The position numbers were made by a program, and so were the translations under genes. The notes under the pieces are model-generated. The model did not search any database. It had not been told where the DNA came from and worked only from the letters and a program-made list of their open reading frames with translations. This document shows, in pieces, positions 1 through 6,766 of a stretch of 64,000 nt of DNA. Where the stretch lies: assembly GCA_003574885.1 (NCBI GenBank), contig PJFC01000006.1, forward strand, positions 124,001 to 188,000, written 5' to 3'. Origin of the DNA: Geobacter sp. GTDB taxonomy: Bacteria; Desulfobacterota; Desulfuromonadia; Geobacterales; Geobacteraceae. Positions within the stretch are counted from its first letter, which is position 1. Each line of letters starts with the position of its first letter.

Positions 1-15
1 GTACTACGAATAGAA

Positions 16-42
16 AAAGGCCGGGGTGATTCCCCGGCCTTT
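16..42. terminator. Intrinsic terminator at the left edge
   Basis: An 11-bp perfect stem (16-26 with 32-42) has a 5-base loop. It is A-rich on the left and T-rich on the right, so it can act in both directions. It lies just beyond the stop of the minus-strand gene that ends at 49 and would end the transcript of the accessory cluster. Confidence 0.8.
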
Positions 43-48
43 CCTTTT

Positions 49-270
49 CTAGTCCTCTGCTAACTTTAATTCGTCCTCTCTCGCAAAGTCGTCCCAATCT
101 ACGAAGCCGTATGGATACACGTGGTTTTCCATCACCGTTGCAATCTCACATACAGTCCCTACCGGGATATTGCACTTGTCACCAGTGGCGGAACCAAAAA
201 ACCTAACCTTATCACCAATACTAAAAGCCAGTCCCTCTGCTGTTCCCTTGACGCACTCTGCTGTCCCCAT
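49..270 (-). CDS. Hypothetical 73-aa protein of the accessory element
   Basis: I do not recognise a family. The protein is small and acidic at the C-terminus. Its central stretch (about residues 17-60: KVRFFGSATGDKC, then VGTVCEIATV, then VDWDDF) resembles a small SH3-like or KOW-like beta-barrel; this is inference from the pattern of Gly, Val and aromatic residues. The start is supported by an AGGAGG-type ribosome binding site just upstream and by a promoter at 307-334. It is the last gene of the minus-strand accessory cluster and is followed directly by a terminator. Confidence 0.6.
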   Translation of the reverse strand: MGTAECVKGTAEGLAFSIGDKVRFFGSATGDKCNIPVGTVCEIATVMENHVYPYGFVDWDDFAREDELKLAED

Positions 271-306
271 GTTGCCCTCCTAGTGTGAAATAAAAATCAT
301 GTGAGC

Positions 307-334
307 AACATATCATGACAAAAACCTATGTCAA
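307..334 (-). promoter_or_regulatory. Sigma-70-type promoter for the 73-aa gene
   Basis: On the minus strand a TTGACA box (329-334) is followed by a 16-bp spacer and TATGTT (307-312). It is about 37 bp upstream of the ATG at 270. No experimental data; assigned by consensus match and spacing. Confidence 0.55.
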
Positions 335-436
335 GAAAATTAATTTAACGATATCAGCTAGTTATGCAAATGTGAGTGGTTAAACAGTTGTGAATATTTG
401 CGACATAAAGCAAAAATAATGCCAACATTTCATTTT

Positions 437-546
437 TTACTTGACAAAATCAAGAAAGTGTGATACCCTAAGGACAACTTTGCCAAAGCGAAGTTGTCCT
501 AGAGAGATACTAATAGATACCTTAGGGGTACCCCATAGGGTACCCT
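437..546. repeat. Palindrome-rich control region, possible replication origin or operator
   Basis: Within about 110 bases lie the operator-like inverted repeat CTTGA-N5-TCAAG (440-454), a perfect 10-bp hairpin (471-480 with 491-500) and two KpnI-type palindromes, GGGGTACCCC (525-534) and AGGGTACCCT (537-546). Related GATACC(C) words are repeated around them. A TTGACA box (441-446) with TACCCT 17 bp on overlaps the first repeat and points rightward. The position between two minus-strand genes of a Rep-bearing element suggests a control region or origin; which of these is not decided by sequence. Confidence 0.45.
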
Positions 547-567
547 ACCGATACCCCTACCGACTGC

Positions 568-816
568 CTACACGTACCCCAGTAACCCGATAGCTGCATC
601 ATCACCATCCCCGTATTGATGTTCATCCCCAGCGTGCTCCTCCATCTCCTGACTATCTGCAATCACCGGTTGTGCCTTTGGTATTAGTTCCGGGTGGTTC
701 CAACAACCGCGGTATATCTTCAAGTCTGATGCTTGCCGAAATGCACAATTGCACTTGGGGCAACTATGATGTTTGTAGTTGTTGGGAACTCTCTTTCCAC
801 AAAATGGACATGTCAT
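568..816 (-). CDS. Small zinc-ribbon protein (82 aa)
   Basis: The N-terminus has two CxxC knuckles, CPFC (residues 3-6) and CPKC (19-22), typical of a structural zinc ribbon. The rest is acidic and His/Asp-rich (GDEHQYGDGDD near residues 63-73) and looks unstructured. A GGAGA ribosome binding site precedes the ATG. Such proteins are common in phages and plasmids and may bind nucleic acid or a partner protein; no specific role can be assigned. It sits in the same-strand cluster with the Rep gene. Confidence 0.6.
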   Translation of the reverse strand: MTCPFCGKRVPNNYKHHSCPKCNCAFRQASDLKIYRGCWNHPELIPKAQPVIADSQEMEEHAGDEHQYGDGDDAAIGLLGYV

Positions 817-939
817 GTTTATCTCCTATATCGTTGTGCAAGCTGTTTCAGCCGTTTAGATTTGTTGGGCTAGGGGTTACCCTTCCCCCTGGCAAGTTAA
901 TTGATGTAATGGGGTGTGTAGGGGGTTACAGCGACAAGA

Positions 940-1167
940 TTACGAATCTTGCGCTAGGGTGTTGCAGGGGCTGTGCGGATACAACGGGCACGATACTACG
1001 GTACAGGGTTGCAAGCCGTCGGGATACCCACCAGAGCAGTCGTAGCACTTGGCCGATATAGCTTGCTGCCGGGTTATGGATTCCCCGTGCAGGTACTTCG
1101 ATAACTCCGCCTTACCCTTTCTGCGGGGCCAGTTGGTTATGATGTTTAAAAACTCAAGTTTATTCAT
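940..1167 (-). CDS. Cys-rich 75-aa phage/element-type protein
   Basis: Residues 39-69 hold a CYDCSGGYPDG segment followed by PC, then SCPLYPHSPC. The pattern of CxxCSGG, then C, then CPLYP is one I know from small uncharacterised proteins of phages and integrated elements, and it probably binds zinc. The N-terminal half is basic and helical. Only a weak ribosome binding site is visible. It lies between the zinc-ribbon gene and the 184-aa gene. Confidence 0.6.
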   Translation of the reverse strand: MNKLEFLNIITNWPRRKGKAELSKYLHGESITRQQAISAKCYDCSGGYPDGLQPCTVVSCPLYPHSPCNTLAQDS

Positions 1168-1210
1168 GGGTTAGCCTTTTTAGTGGTTGTTTTTACGAAA
1201 GTGAAAGAAA

Positions 1211-1276
1211 AGGGGGATACGGATGTATCCCCCTAGCGATTCAGAGGCCGCACACGGCAAATATAGGGGCCGTGTG
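1211..1276. repeat. Two hairpins downstream of the 184-aa gene
   Basis: The first is a perfect 10-bp inverted repeat with a 4-base loop (1211-1220 with 1225-1234). The second has 8-bp arms CACACGGC/GCCGTGTG (1251-1258 with 1269-1276). The right arm of the second, GGGGCCGTGT (1266-1275), recurs at 1889-1898 and, inverted, at 1929-1938. Neither has a T tract suited to minus-strand termination. Confidence 0.6.
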
Positions 1277-1295
1277 GGTGTGTTTGGCGGGTCTT

Positions 1296-1850
1296 TTATG
1301 GTTTAGTCGGGTCGTAGGGTCTAACCGATGCCAGAACGTCAAACCCCGTAATGGGATAGGTATCCTCCACCACGTACATCTCCCCTGATTTCCGGATAAT
1401 GCTTCCGACGGTCAAGCCGTAACCTTTCAAAGCGCAAAGCTTACCATCTCGGAAAACCACGGGTATACCTGTGGAGGTCGTGCGGTGCCGGTACGTGGTT
1501 GCATTTGGCTTGCCGGGCGTGGTGCCTACTACGTCTTTTGTTATGATGTCAATGGTTCCCTGGACAGCAACAACAGTAGCTTTTAGTCGGCCTGCTTGGG
1601 TTTCGACGCCAGTAATGATTAAATCACCGCTACCCGTGTCGGCTTGAATGCGGTGGCCGGTGTAGATGTTGGCCGATGTGTCAAGGTAAACCGTATCTTT
1701 GTCTGTGGGGTCGGAGAGGAGCTTAAACAGCTTAGAGCCGCCGTACAGGTGGTAATCGGTGCCTTTCCTAGCGAGTTCGTTAATGCGGTTGGCGGTAAGT
1801 GTGGTTAGCTGTTTGTGATAGCTGTCGAGGTCTTTGTCGGTGTATTTCAT
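1296..1850 (-). CDS. Hypothetical 184-aa protein bracketed by related hairpins
   Basis: I do not recognise this protein. The N-terminal 60 residues are polar and helical (MKYTDKDLDSYHKQL, then ANRINELARKG). Residues 60-184 are rich in Thr, Val and Gly with alternating beta-type stretches, as in a virion or baseplate-like beta protein, but no domain can be named. No signal peptide or membrane segment is visible. The gene is flanked on both sides by inverted repeats that share a GGGGCCGTGT word, so it may be a discrete cassette within the element. Confidence 0.6.
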   Translation of the reverse strand: MKYTDKDLDSYHKQLTTLTANRINELARKGTDYHLYGGSKLFKLLSDPTDKDTVYLDTSANIYTGHRIQADTGSGDLIITGVETQAGRLKATVVAVQGTIDIITKDVVGTTPGKPNATTYRHRTTSTGIPVVFRDGKLCALKGYGLTVGSIIRKSGEMYVVEDTYPITGFDVLASVRPYDPTKP

Positions 1851-1888
1851 TGTGTATTTCCTTTGTATTTTAGTTAGTTAAGTAAGAT

Positions 1889-2019
1889 GGGGCCGTGTAC
1901 CGACCGACCGCCCCCGCAGACAGACAGCACACGGCCCCGGTATGCCCGGCGAGAAGGAGGTAGACGCCGGGCGACTGTTGAGGGGCGTTACCGGCTATTG
2001 TATGGCCGATAACACCCCT
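1889..2019. repeat. Three consecutive stem-loops between genes
   Basis: Hairpin 1 has perfect 10-bp arms GGGGCCGTGT/ACACGGCCCC (1889-1898 with 1929-1938). Hairpin 2 has perfect 8-bp arms GCCCGGCG/CGCCGGGC (1944-1951 with 1965-1972). Hairpin 3 has 15-bp arms with two G-U-type pairs (1981-1995 with 2005-2019). They fill the space between the 184-aa and 68-aa genes and leave little room for other function. They could be a single-strand or double-strand origin, a transfer origin, or RNA processing signals. Confidence 0.6.
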
Positions 2020-2027
2020 TAGCTATG

Positions 2028-2234
2028 TCACTGGAAACGGACGGGGGCCGCAATAGGCCCTGAAAGGTAAACCGTGAAGTCTTCAGCGTTGGGCCTCTTA
2101 GTCCGGACAAGGCCCTTTGCTGTAATTAGGGCGGCCTCGTAAGTCGGGCCGGGTATTTCAAAAGACAAGTTTTCTTTGCTGTTATCAGAGTAGGTGACTA
2201 CGGCCATGGCAAGAAACCAGAACGGACTAGACAT
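2028..2234 (-). CDS. Hypothetical 68-aa protein, coupled to the upstream gene
   Basis: No family recognised. Residues 10-30 (MAVVTYSDNSKENLSFEIPG) look like a small beta-rich module followed by a helix. The start at 2234 is chosen over an internal Met because an AGGAGG lies 7 bases upstream, inside the end of the preceding gene. The two genes overlap by 8 bases, which implies translational coupling. A small protein directly after a rolling-circle Rep gene could be a single-strand DNA-binding protein, but nothing in the sequence proves that. Confidence 0.55.
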   Translation of the reverse strand: MSSPFWFLAMAVVTYSDNSKENLSFEIPGPTYEAALITAKGLVRTKRPNAEDFTVYLSGPIAAPVRFQ

Positions 2235-2484
2235 TAGTGGCCTCCTTAGTAGGTTTGCAGAAACTTTCTCTAAAACTTTCGGTGCAGATTGTGATGGTGA
2301 GGATAACAGCCTGTGTTAATGCCTGATATACATCTCTATTTTCTGCGTAAGCATCAAACAGTGCATCTAGCGTTTTACTGTCAGGACAGCCGGAGGGCGT
2401 AGACAGTCTTTTGATTTTTTGTCTGATTTCTTTGAGGTCTTTTAGTTCCTGTTGGATGGTTGCAAGTTCTTGCTTTGTTGACAT
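2227..2484 (-). CDS. Hypothetical 85-aa helical protein
   Basis: The N-terminal 30 residues form a charged heptad-like helix (KQELATIQQELKDLKEIRQK), suggesting a coiled coil. The remainder has one short helix and a Cys/Thr-rich segment. No family recognised. It follows the Rep gene on the same strand and overlaps the next gene by 8 bases, so the two are probably translated together. Confidence 0.55.
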   Translation of the reverse strand: MSTKQELATIQQELKDLKEIRQKIKRLSTPSGCPDSKTLDALFDAYAENRDVYQALTQAVILTITICTESFRESFCKPTKEATNV

Positions 2485-2512
2485 TGATAAACTCCTGAGT
2501 GTGTGGTTGTTG

Positions 2513-2553
2513 CTGGGGGCGTAGCCCCCAGTGCTCGCACCTGCGGTGCTCGC
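2513..2553. repeat. GC-rich hairpin and short tandem repeat downstream of rep
   Basis: A perfect 8-bp hairpin CTGGGGGC/GCCCCCAG with a 3-base loop (2513-2520 with 2524-2531) is followed by two copies of GTGCTCGC (2531-2538, 2546-2553) at 15-base spacing. It lies in the 156-base gap between rep and the 85-aa gene, where no other gene is supported. Confidence 0.55.
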
Positions 2554-2640
2554 CTGTGATAGTGTGGTTGTGATTTGTGGTTGGTTTCAGTTTGGTGTGT
2601 GTGGTAAATAGACCCATGTATTTCTGAGCTATTTGCCATA

Positions 2641-3585
2641 CTAGAAAGTTAGGCCAGATTGATATGCTGTGCGGCACTCCTCTACGACCCCGAACAGAGC
2701 GGCTAGAATGTCATTATCCCCCGTATCGAACGCAGTCTTGAACGCGCGCCGTACCCGTGCGACGACTGACGGCACAAACTCATAATGTGGGCTGTCGTTC
2801 CGTATCCGTTTTAGACCCGTTGCCGCTACCCCCTGCAAAAACTCATTCCACCACGGCTCTACTAGTCGGTGGTCTTTCCGGCATGGTCCTGCGGCTAGAA
2901 ACTCTAACCGGCTACGGAGCAGGCCAGCAAACAGGGGACCGACGTCATCACCTGCTGCCAGTGCATGGCAAATAGCCCGGCAGTCCTCCCTGTGGGTAAT
3001 TCTCAGCTCACCCCGCAACCACGGATACTCTACGCCCTCCACGAATTGACGGTCATATATGACAAAGCAGTTAGCCGACTTTTCAGAACCATACAGTATC
3101 CGGCGGGGCTGTACGGTGACTGTAGGGAACGGGTTGGTTTTGCTGCTACCTGAGCGGTTGAACTTCGTACGCACCCGAGTCTTGAAATTATCGGCTAGTG
3201 ACAGCAATACGAGGGTATCCCAGTCTAGACAGTTGTCGAAGTCATCAAAGGCCATATCCACGGCGCACAGGTTTCCCTTGCTGGCTACTATATACTGGCA
3301 CATGGTGTGTAGGTCTGGGTTGATAAGCTCCATCCCCCTACCGGTTACAGCTATGCAGGTAGTCCCACGGTTGCGCATCCAACCATCCCGGTACACCGTA
3401 ACAAGCTCACCGCCGGTATCACTAAGTACATGGATGGTTTGGTAGCAATCTCGGCCCTGATACAGTCTCTCGAATCTGCAGAAAGAATAGCCGAAAAGGT
3501 CTATGCAGACTTTTTCTAACTCTGCGTGGGTTAAATCACCTGGAACGGTGAACTTGAACTTGTGGCAGGATATGACAGCTGACAT
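2641..3585 (-). CDS. Rep_trans-family replication initiator/relaxase (314 aa)
   Basis: The central region matches the replication initiation factor (Rep_trans, NicK/MobT-like) family. It has the acidic strand LCAVDMAFDD (residues 106-115), a YGSEKS turn (165-170), the IYDRQ motif (176-180) and the RGELR strand (191-195), in the order usual for this family. These enzymes nick one DNA strand at an origin through a tyrosine and start rolling-circle replication or conjugative transfer. No helix-turn-helix or helicase domain is fused. It leads a minus-strand cluster of small genes in hairpin-rich DNA, so it is the defining gene of a plasmid-like or integrative element. Plasmid Rep, phage Rep and MobT relaxase cannot be told apart from this sequence alone. 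Confidence 0.75.
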   Translation of the reverse strand: MSAVISCHKFKFTVPGDLTHAELEKVCIDLFGYSFCRFERLYQGRDCYQTIHVLSDTGGELVTVYRDGWMRNRGTTCIAVTGRGMELINPDLHTMCQYIVASKGNLCAVDMAFDDFDNCLDWDTLVLLSLADNFKTRVRTKFNRSGSSKTNPFPTVTVQPRRILYGSEKSANCFVIYDRQFVEGVEYPWLRGELRITHREDCRAICHALAAGDDVGPLFAGLLRSRLEFLAAGPCRKDHRLVEPWWNEFLQGVAATGLKRIRNDSPHYEFVPSVVARVRRAFKTAFDTGDNDILAALFGVVEECRTAYQSGLTF

Positions 3586-4012
3586 GGTTGTGTCTCCTAA
3601 TTACAAAAAATACCCTCTACATATTAATTATGGATAAAACAGCCGAAAAATATAAAAGAGGTGGTAAATAAAATTATCTCCTACAATAATACTATGTGCC
3701 TAAAGCCCCCTTTTCGTGCCGCTCAAACCAACTATTTTTTCACCTGATTGAGTTTACTTTATGTTACCCTAACGGTAACTAGCCGGAATCATACACGGCA
3801 CTGTCAGCAATATTAAATAATTATAATGTCAGATTGAGTATTTTGCTGGTTGGCTATTTACAATCGACCGGGTAGGGGGTGTGTCGGTACTTGGGGTGCT
3901 GCCGGGAGAGTTGCGGTTTTTTAGGTTTGCCGGGAGAGTTGCGGGTAGTGGGATTTAAAAGAGCTATACAGGATAATAAATCTTGCTGCAAATCACGTCT
4001 TGTGATACATTT
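3586..4012. other. Gene-free junction region with repeats
   Basis: No credible gene is seen. The stretch holds an inverted repeat GTTACC-N5-GGTAAC (3763-3768 with 3774-3779) in AT-rich DNA upstream of rep, which could be its operator or nick region. It also holds a 17-bp direct repeat (3900-3916 and 3928-3944, period 28). The element's right end probably lies here, but no attachment site can be defined. Confidence 0.5.
3900..3944. repeat. Tandem 17-bp direct repeat
   Basis: Two exact copies of TGCCGGGAGAGTTGCGG at 3900-3916 and 3928-3944 are separated by 11 T-rich bases. Possible iterons, operator pair or element-end repeats; function not shown. Confidence 0.7.
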
Positions 4013-4055
4013 TGTGACACAAATCACGCCAAACTATGAACTGCTAGCCTATAAA
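4013..4055 (+). promoter_or_regulatory. Crp/Fnr-type class II promoter of the hydrogenase operon
   Basis: TGTGA-N6-TCACG (4013-4028) matches the Crp-type half-site consensus with one mismatch. A TATAAA -10 box (4050-4055) lies downstream, which puts the site centre about 41.5 bases before a start near 4062, the class II activator position. There is no -35 consensus, as expected for an activator-dependent promoter. A second inverted repeat ATCAC-N5-GTGAT (3992-4006) lies just upstream. Regulator identity (Crp, Fnr, HcpR-like) is not determined. Confidence 0.55.
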
Positions 4056-4110
4056 TATCGGATACTTATAGAAATGGTGGGTTTTCCCATGCCGCCCGCC
4101 ATATCAACAA

Positions 4111-4132
4111 AAAGGGAGCAAAAGCTCCCTTT
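4111..4132 (+). terminator. Intrinsic terminator in the hydrogenase leader
   Basis: A perfect 9-bp stem (4111-4119 with 4124-4132) with an AAAA loop runs into a T tract (through 4136). It stands between the promoter at 4013-4055 and the GTG start at 4199, so it either ends a short RNA of about 75 nt or attenuates the operon. It could also end a transcript coming from the left. Confidence 0.75.
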
Positions 4133-4198
4133 TTTTGTGTCTTGCCAACCCCCCCCACCGTGCTAAACTATACCCATGCCGACGGATGAGGAGGAGAT

Positions 4199-5188
4199 GT
4201 GGTGCGGCACTTCCTTCCAGACAACTCCCTGGGACAATTCCTCGACGGACTCTCCCTGTTCGGAGCGCTTCACGGCCCGGTCCGTACCACCGAAGGAGTA
4301 GAGGTTTTCGGCCCGGTTCGGACCGAGAGTGATCTGCTCCTCAACTACCGGCGCACCCTCATTCCCCCCAAGAAATACCTTCTCCCTCCCCGCCAGACTA
4401 TCCTGAACTATACTGTCGCCGCCGGATATACCCTCCCCGATGAACCGGAACCCCACATAATACTGTTCGGCGTGCATCCCTGCGACCTGCAAGGGATTGC
4501 CTACCTGGACCGCGTGTTCCTGGGAGACCGGCCCGACCGCCTCTATCGTCGCCGCAGGGAAGCAATCACCTTGGTTGGGCTCTCCTGCGAACCAGACGAA
4601 TTCTGTTTCTGCACCTCTGACGAAAACATTCCCCGTAACGCAGACCTGTTCCTCCAGCATGTGGAACATGGTTTTCTGGTAAGCGCCGTCACATCAAAGG
4701 GTGAAGAAATGCTCGACGGTCTCGGAAAGTTGTTGGCGAGCAGCCGAATCACCCCCCAAACGTCAGCAGAACACCGGATGATGACCAGAATCCGGGAAGT
4801 GGCCAGGAGCGGCAAAACATTTCCCGACAGTCCTCTCTGGGAACGTTTTGCTGCACGCTGCCTTTCCTGTGGCGCATGTTCGGTCTGCTGCCCAACCTGC
4901 TACTGCTTCGACGTTCTTGAAAATGGAGCACTCGATGGGACGACGGCCGACCGGTTTCGGGAGTGGGATAACTGCCTGTTCCGGGCCCACGGTGAAGTAG
5001 CCGGTGGAACCAACTTCCGGCCTGACCGCAGGGAACGCTTTCATTACCGCTATCTCCACAAATATCTGGGGTTCGGCACGCTGGCAGGAGTACCGGCCTG
5101 CGTCGGCTGTGGCCGCTGCCGGGTAGTTTGCCCGGTGGACATCGATCTAACCGAGTTATTCACGGAGGACGGCGATGCATGCTCCTGA
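4199..5188 (+). CDS. hydB: Group 3b [NiFe] hydrogenase/sulfhydrogenase beta subunit
   Basis: This 329-aa iron-sulfur protein carries two [4Fe-4S] motifs near its C-terminus: C221, C224, C227, C231 and C301, C304, C307, C311. The N-terminal 210 residues are the domain shared by sulfhydrogenase beta subunits and anaerobic sulfite reductase subunit A. In the holoenzyme it passes electrons between the flavin subunit and the hydrogenase small subunit in the cytoplasm. The GTG at 4199 follows a strong GAGGAGGAG site. The gene order beta-gamma-delta-alpha matches the Pyrococcus hydBGDA operon. Asr-type sulfite reductase is unlikely because hydrogenase subunits follow. Confidence 0.9.
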   Translation: MVRHFLPDNSLGQFLDGLSLFGALHGPVRTTEGVEVFGPVRTESDLLLNYRRTLIPPKKYLLPPRQTILNYTVAAGYTLPDEPEPHIILFGVHPCDLQGIAYLDRVFLGDRPDRLYRRRREAITLVGLSCEPDEFCFCTSDENIPRNADLFLQHVEHGFLVSAVTSKGEEMLDGLGKLLASSRITPQTSAEHRMMTRIREVARSGKTFPDSPLWERFAARCLSCGACSVCCPTCYCFDVLENGALDGTTADRFREWDNCLFRAHGEVAGGTNFRPDRRERFHYRYLHKYLGFGTLAGVPACVGCGRCRVVCPVDIDLTELFTEDGDACS

Positions 5189-6014
5189 ATTCGACTCTGT
5201 ACCGATTCCCGCCCGCATTCAGACCATCCAGCAACTGACCGCCGACACCGCCCTGTTTCGGCTCAAGTTGGAAGAAAAACTCCCGTCCGTCTTCATACCT
5301 GGACAGTTCATCCAGCTATCAGTTCCGGCTGGCGGCGAGATACCCATTTCTCCCGCCGACCTTCCGGCAGAGGATGGGACCATGGAACTTTGCGTACGCC
5401 GCTTCGGCCATGTGACATCGCTCCTTCACAGGACAAAGGAGGGAGACCAGGTCGGCATTCGCGGACCGTTCGGAAACGGTTTCCCCGTCGATGCGATGTC
5501 CGGGAAGGACGTCCTGCTCCTCGCGGGGGGACTCGGCATTGCGCCACTCCGTTCCCTCCTCTTCCATCTGCTGCGCCATCGATCAGACGTACGCTCCCTC
5601 ACCCTCATGTACGGAGCACGGGAACCGGCCGTCATGCTCTTCAAAAATGAGCTTCTGGACCTGGCCAACACCGGCTCACTACGCCTGCTGCTTACCGTCG
5701 ATTTCCTGACAGAGACCTGCCAGACGGAACCGGCATGCAATGTCGGCCTGCTTCCGACCCTGCTCAAGGGTGTGCAGTTGGAACCAGGCCATTCCTGCGC
5801 CGCTGTCTGTGGTCCCCCGCCTCTTTACCGTTGCACCATCGACGAGCTACTTCGGGCCGGCGTAGTTGAAGATAACATCTACCTTTCCCTGGAACGACGG
5901 ATGAAGTGCGGCGTCGGACTCTGTTGCCATTGCGCAGTAGGGCAGTATTTCTGCTGCTGCGACGGTCCAGTCTTCCGTTACCGGGACATCAAAGACATTC
6001 CCGGTGCCCTATGA
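5175..6014 (+). CDS. hydG: Hydrogenase gamma subunit, FAD/NAD(P)-binding
   Basis: A 279-aa ferredoxin-NADP-reductase-type protein. Residues 13-100 form the flavin-binding barrel, LLLAGGLGIAPLRSL (114-128) is the dinucleotide-binding loop, and a C-terminal cysteine group (C245, C250, C253 and one of C260-C262) fits the [2Fe-2S] cluster of this family. It couples the hydrogenase to NAD(P)H. The ATG lies inside the end of hydB (14-base overlap), indicating translational coupling. It is also similar to AsrB and dihydroorotate dehydrogenase electron-transfer subunits; the neighbours decide the assignment. Confidence 0.9.
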   Translation: MHAPEFDSVPIPARIQTIQQLTADTALFRLKLEEKLPSVFIPGQFIQLSVPAGGEIPISPADLPAEDGTMELCVRRFGHVTSLLHRTKEGDQVGIRGPFGNGFPVDAMSGKDVLLLAGGLGIAPLRSLLFHLLRHRSDVRSLTLMYGAREPAVMLFKNELLDLANTGSLRLLLTVDFLTETCQTEPACNVGLLPTLLKGVQLEPGHSCAAVCGPPPLYRCTIDELLRAGVVEDNIYLSLERRMKCGVGLCCHCAVGQYFCCCDGPVFRYRDIKDIPGAL

Positions 6015-6766
6015 CCAGACCAACCCTTGCCATAGCCGGTCTGACCGCCTGTTTCGGCTGCCAGCTGACGCTCTTCAACTGCGAAGCGGAGCTCCCGACC
6101 CTCGCCGAATGTTTCGATTTCACGTACTTCCCCATGGGTAACAGCAGGCACGACATCGGCGGAGAATTTTCAGCAGCCCTCGTCGAGGGTGCGGTTTCCA
6201 CGCCAGACGACCTTGAAACCCTGATCAGGCTCAGGAGCCGGAGCCGTATCCTTATCGCTTTCGGCACCTGCGCCCGTTGGGGAGGGGTTGCCGCCATGAA
6301 CAACCATCTTTCGCGCGAGGCAATGGCAGAATCTGTCTACGGCAAAGGGACGGTCCTCACCGGAAGCTTCAACCCCGGTCCGCTGGACCGTTTTGTCACG
6401 GTGGACTTCTCCATTACCGGCTGCCCGCCGGAAAAAAACGAGCTCTTGGCAACGCTCGCGGCGCTTCTCCACGGTACCCTGCCAGTATTTCCCCAGTACC
6501 CGGTCTGCACCGAATGCCGCAACAGGGAATGTCTCTGTCTCCTTATAGAACGGGGAGAACCGTGCCTTGGGCCCATCACCCAGGCCGGCTGTAATGCCCG
6601 CTGTCCGGCTGTCTCTATTAAATGCGAGGGTTGCCGAGGGCCGGTAACGGAAGCAAACGTGGCTTCGGAACTTGAGATGCTCCAGGAGAAGGGGATATCA
6701 CGGGAAGAACTGATACGCCGCATGCGGCGCTTTTATCCGGAGTGGGATTATGGGCAACGTGCTTGA
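6011..6766 (+). CDS. hydD: Hydrogenase delta (small) subunit
   Basis: A 251-aa protein of the NADH dehydrogenase 20-kDa/[NiFe] hydrogenase small subunit family. C14 and C17 (ACFGCQLTLFNC), C87 (AFGTCARWGG) and the Cys of ITGCPP are the ligands of the proximal [4Fe-4S] cluster. Further cysteines in the C-terminal third (CTECRNRECLC, then GCNARCPA) suggest additional clusters. The chosen ATG overlaps the hydG stop by four bases; an in-frame upstream extension inside hydG is rejected. There is no Tat signal, so the enzyme is cytoplasmic. It partners HydA. Confidence 0.9.
   Translation: MTRPTLAIAGLTACFGCQLTLFNCEAELPTLAECFDFTYFPMGNSRHDIGGEFSAALVEGAVSTPDDLETLIRLRSRSRILIAFGTCARWGGVAAMNNHLSREAMAESVYGKGTVLTGSFNPGPLDRFVTVDFSITGCPPEKNELLATLAALLHGTLPVFPQYPVCTECRNRECLCLLIERGEPCLGPITQAGCNARCPAVSIKCEGCRGPVTEANVASELEMLQEKGISREELIRRMRRFYPEWDYGQRA

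Noticed and set aside
2381-2677. Open frames of 98 and 65 aa on the minus strand between rep and the 85-aa gene
   Set aside because: They overlap both real genes in another frame and are rich in His, Thr, Gln and Asn from low-complexity DNA.
1-4012. Complete filamentous phage (inovirus)
   Set aside because: A Rep-like gene and hairpin intergenic DNA fit, but no small membrane-spanning coat proteins, adsorption protein or Zot ATPase is present in the window.
3879-4166. Open frame of 95 aa on the plus strand upstream of hydB
   Set aside because: It covers the 17-bp repeats, the promoter and the terminator, has no ribosome site and no protein-like composition.
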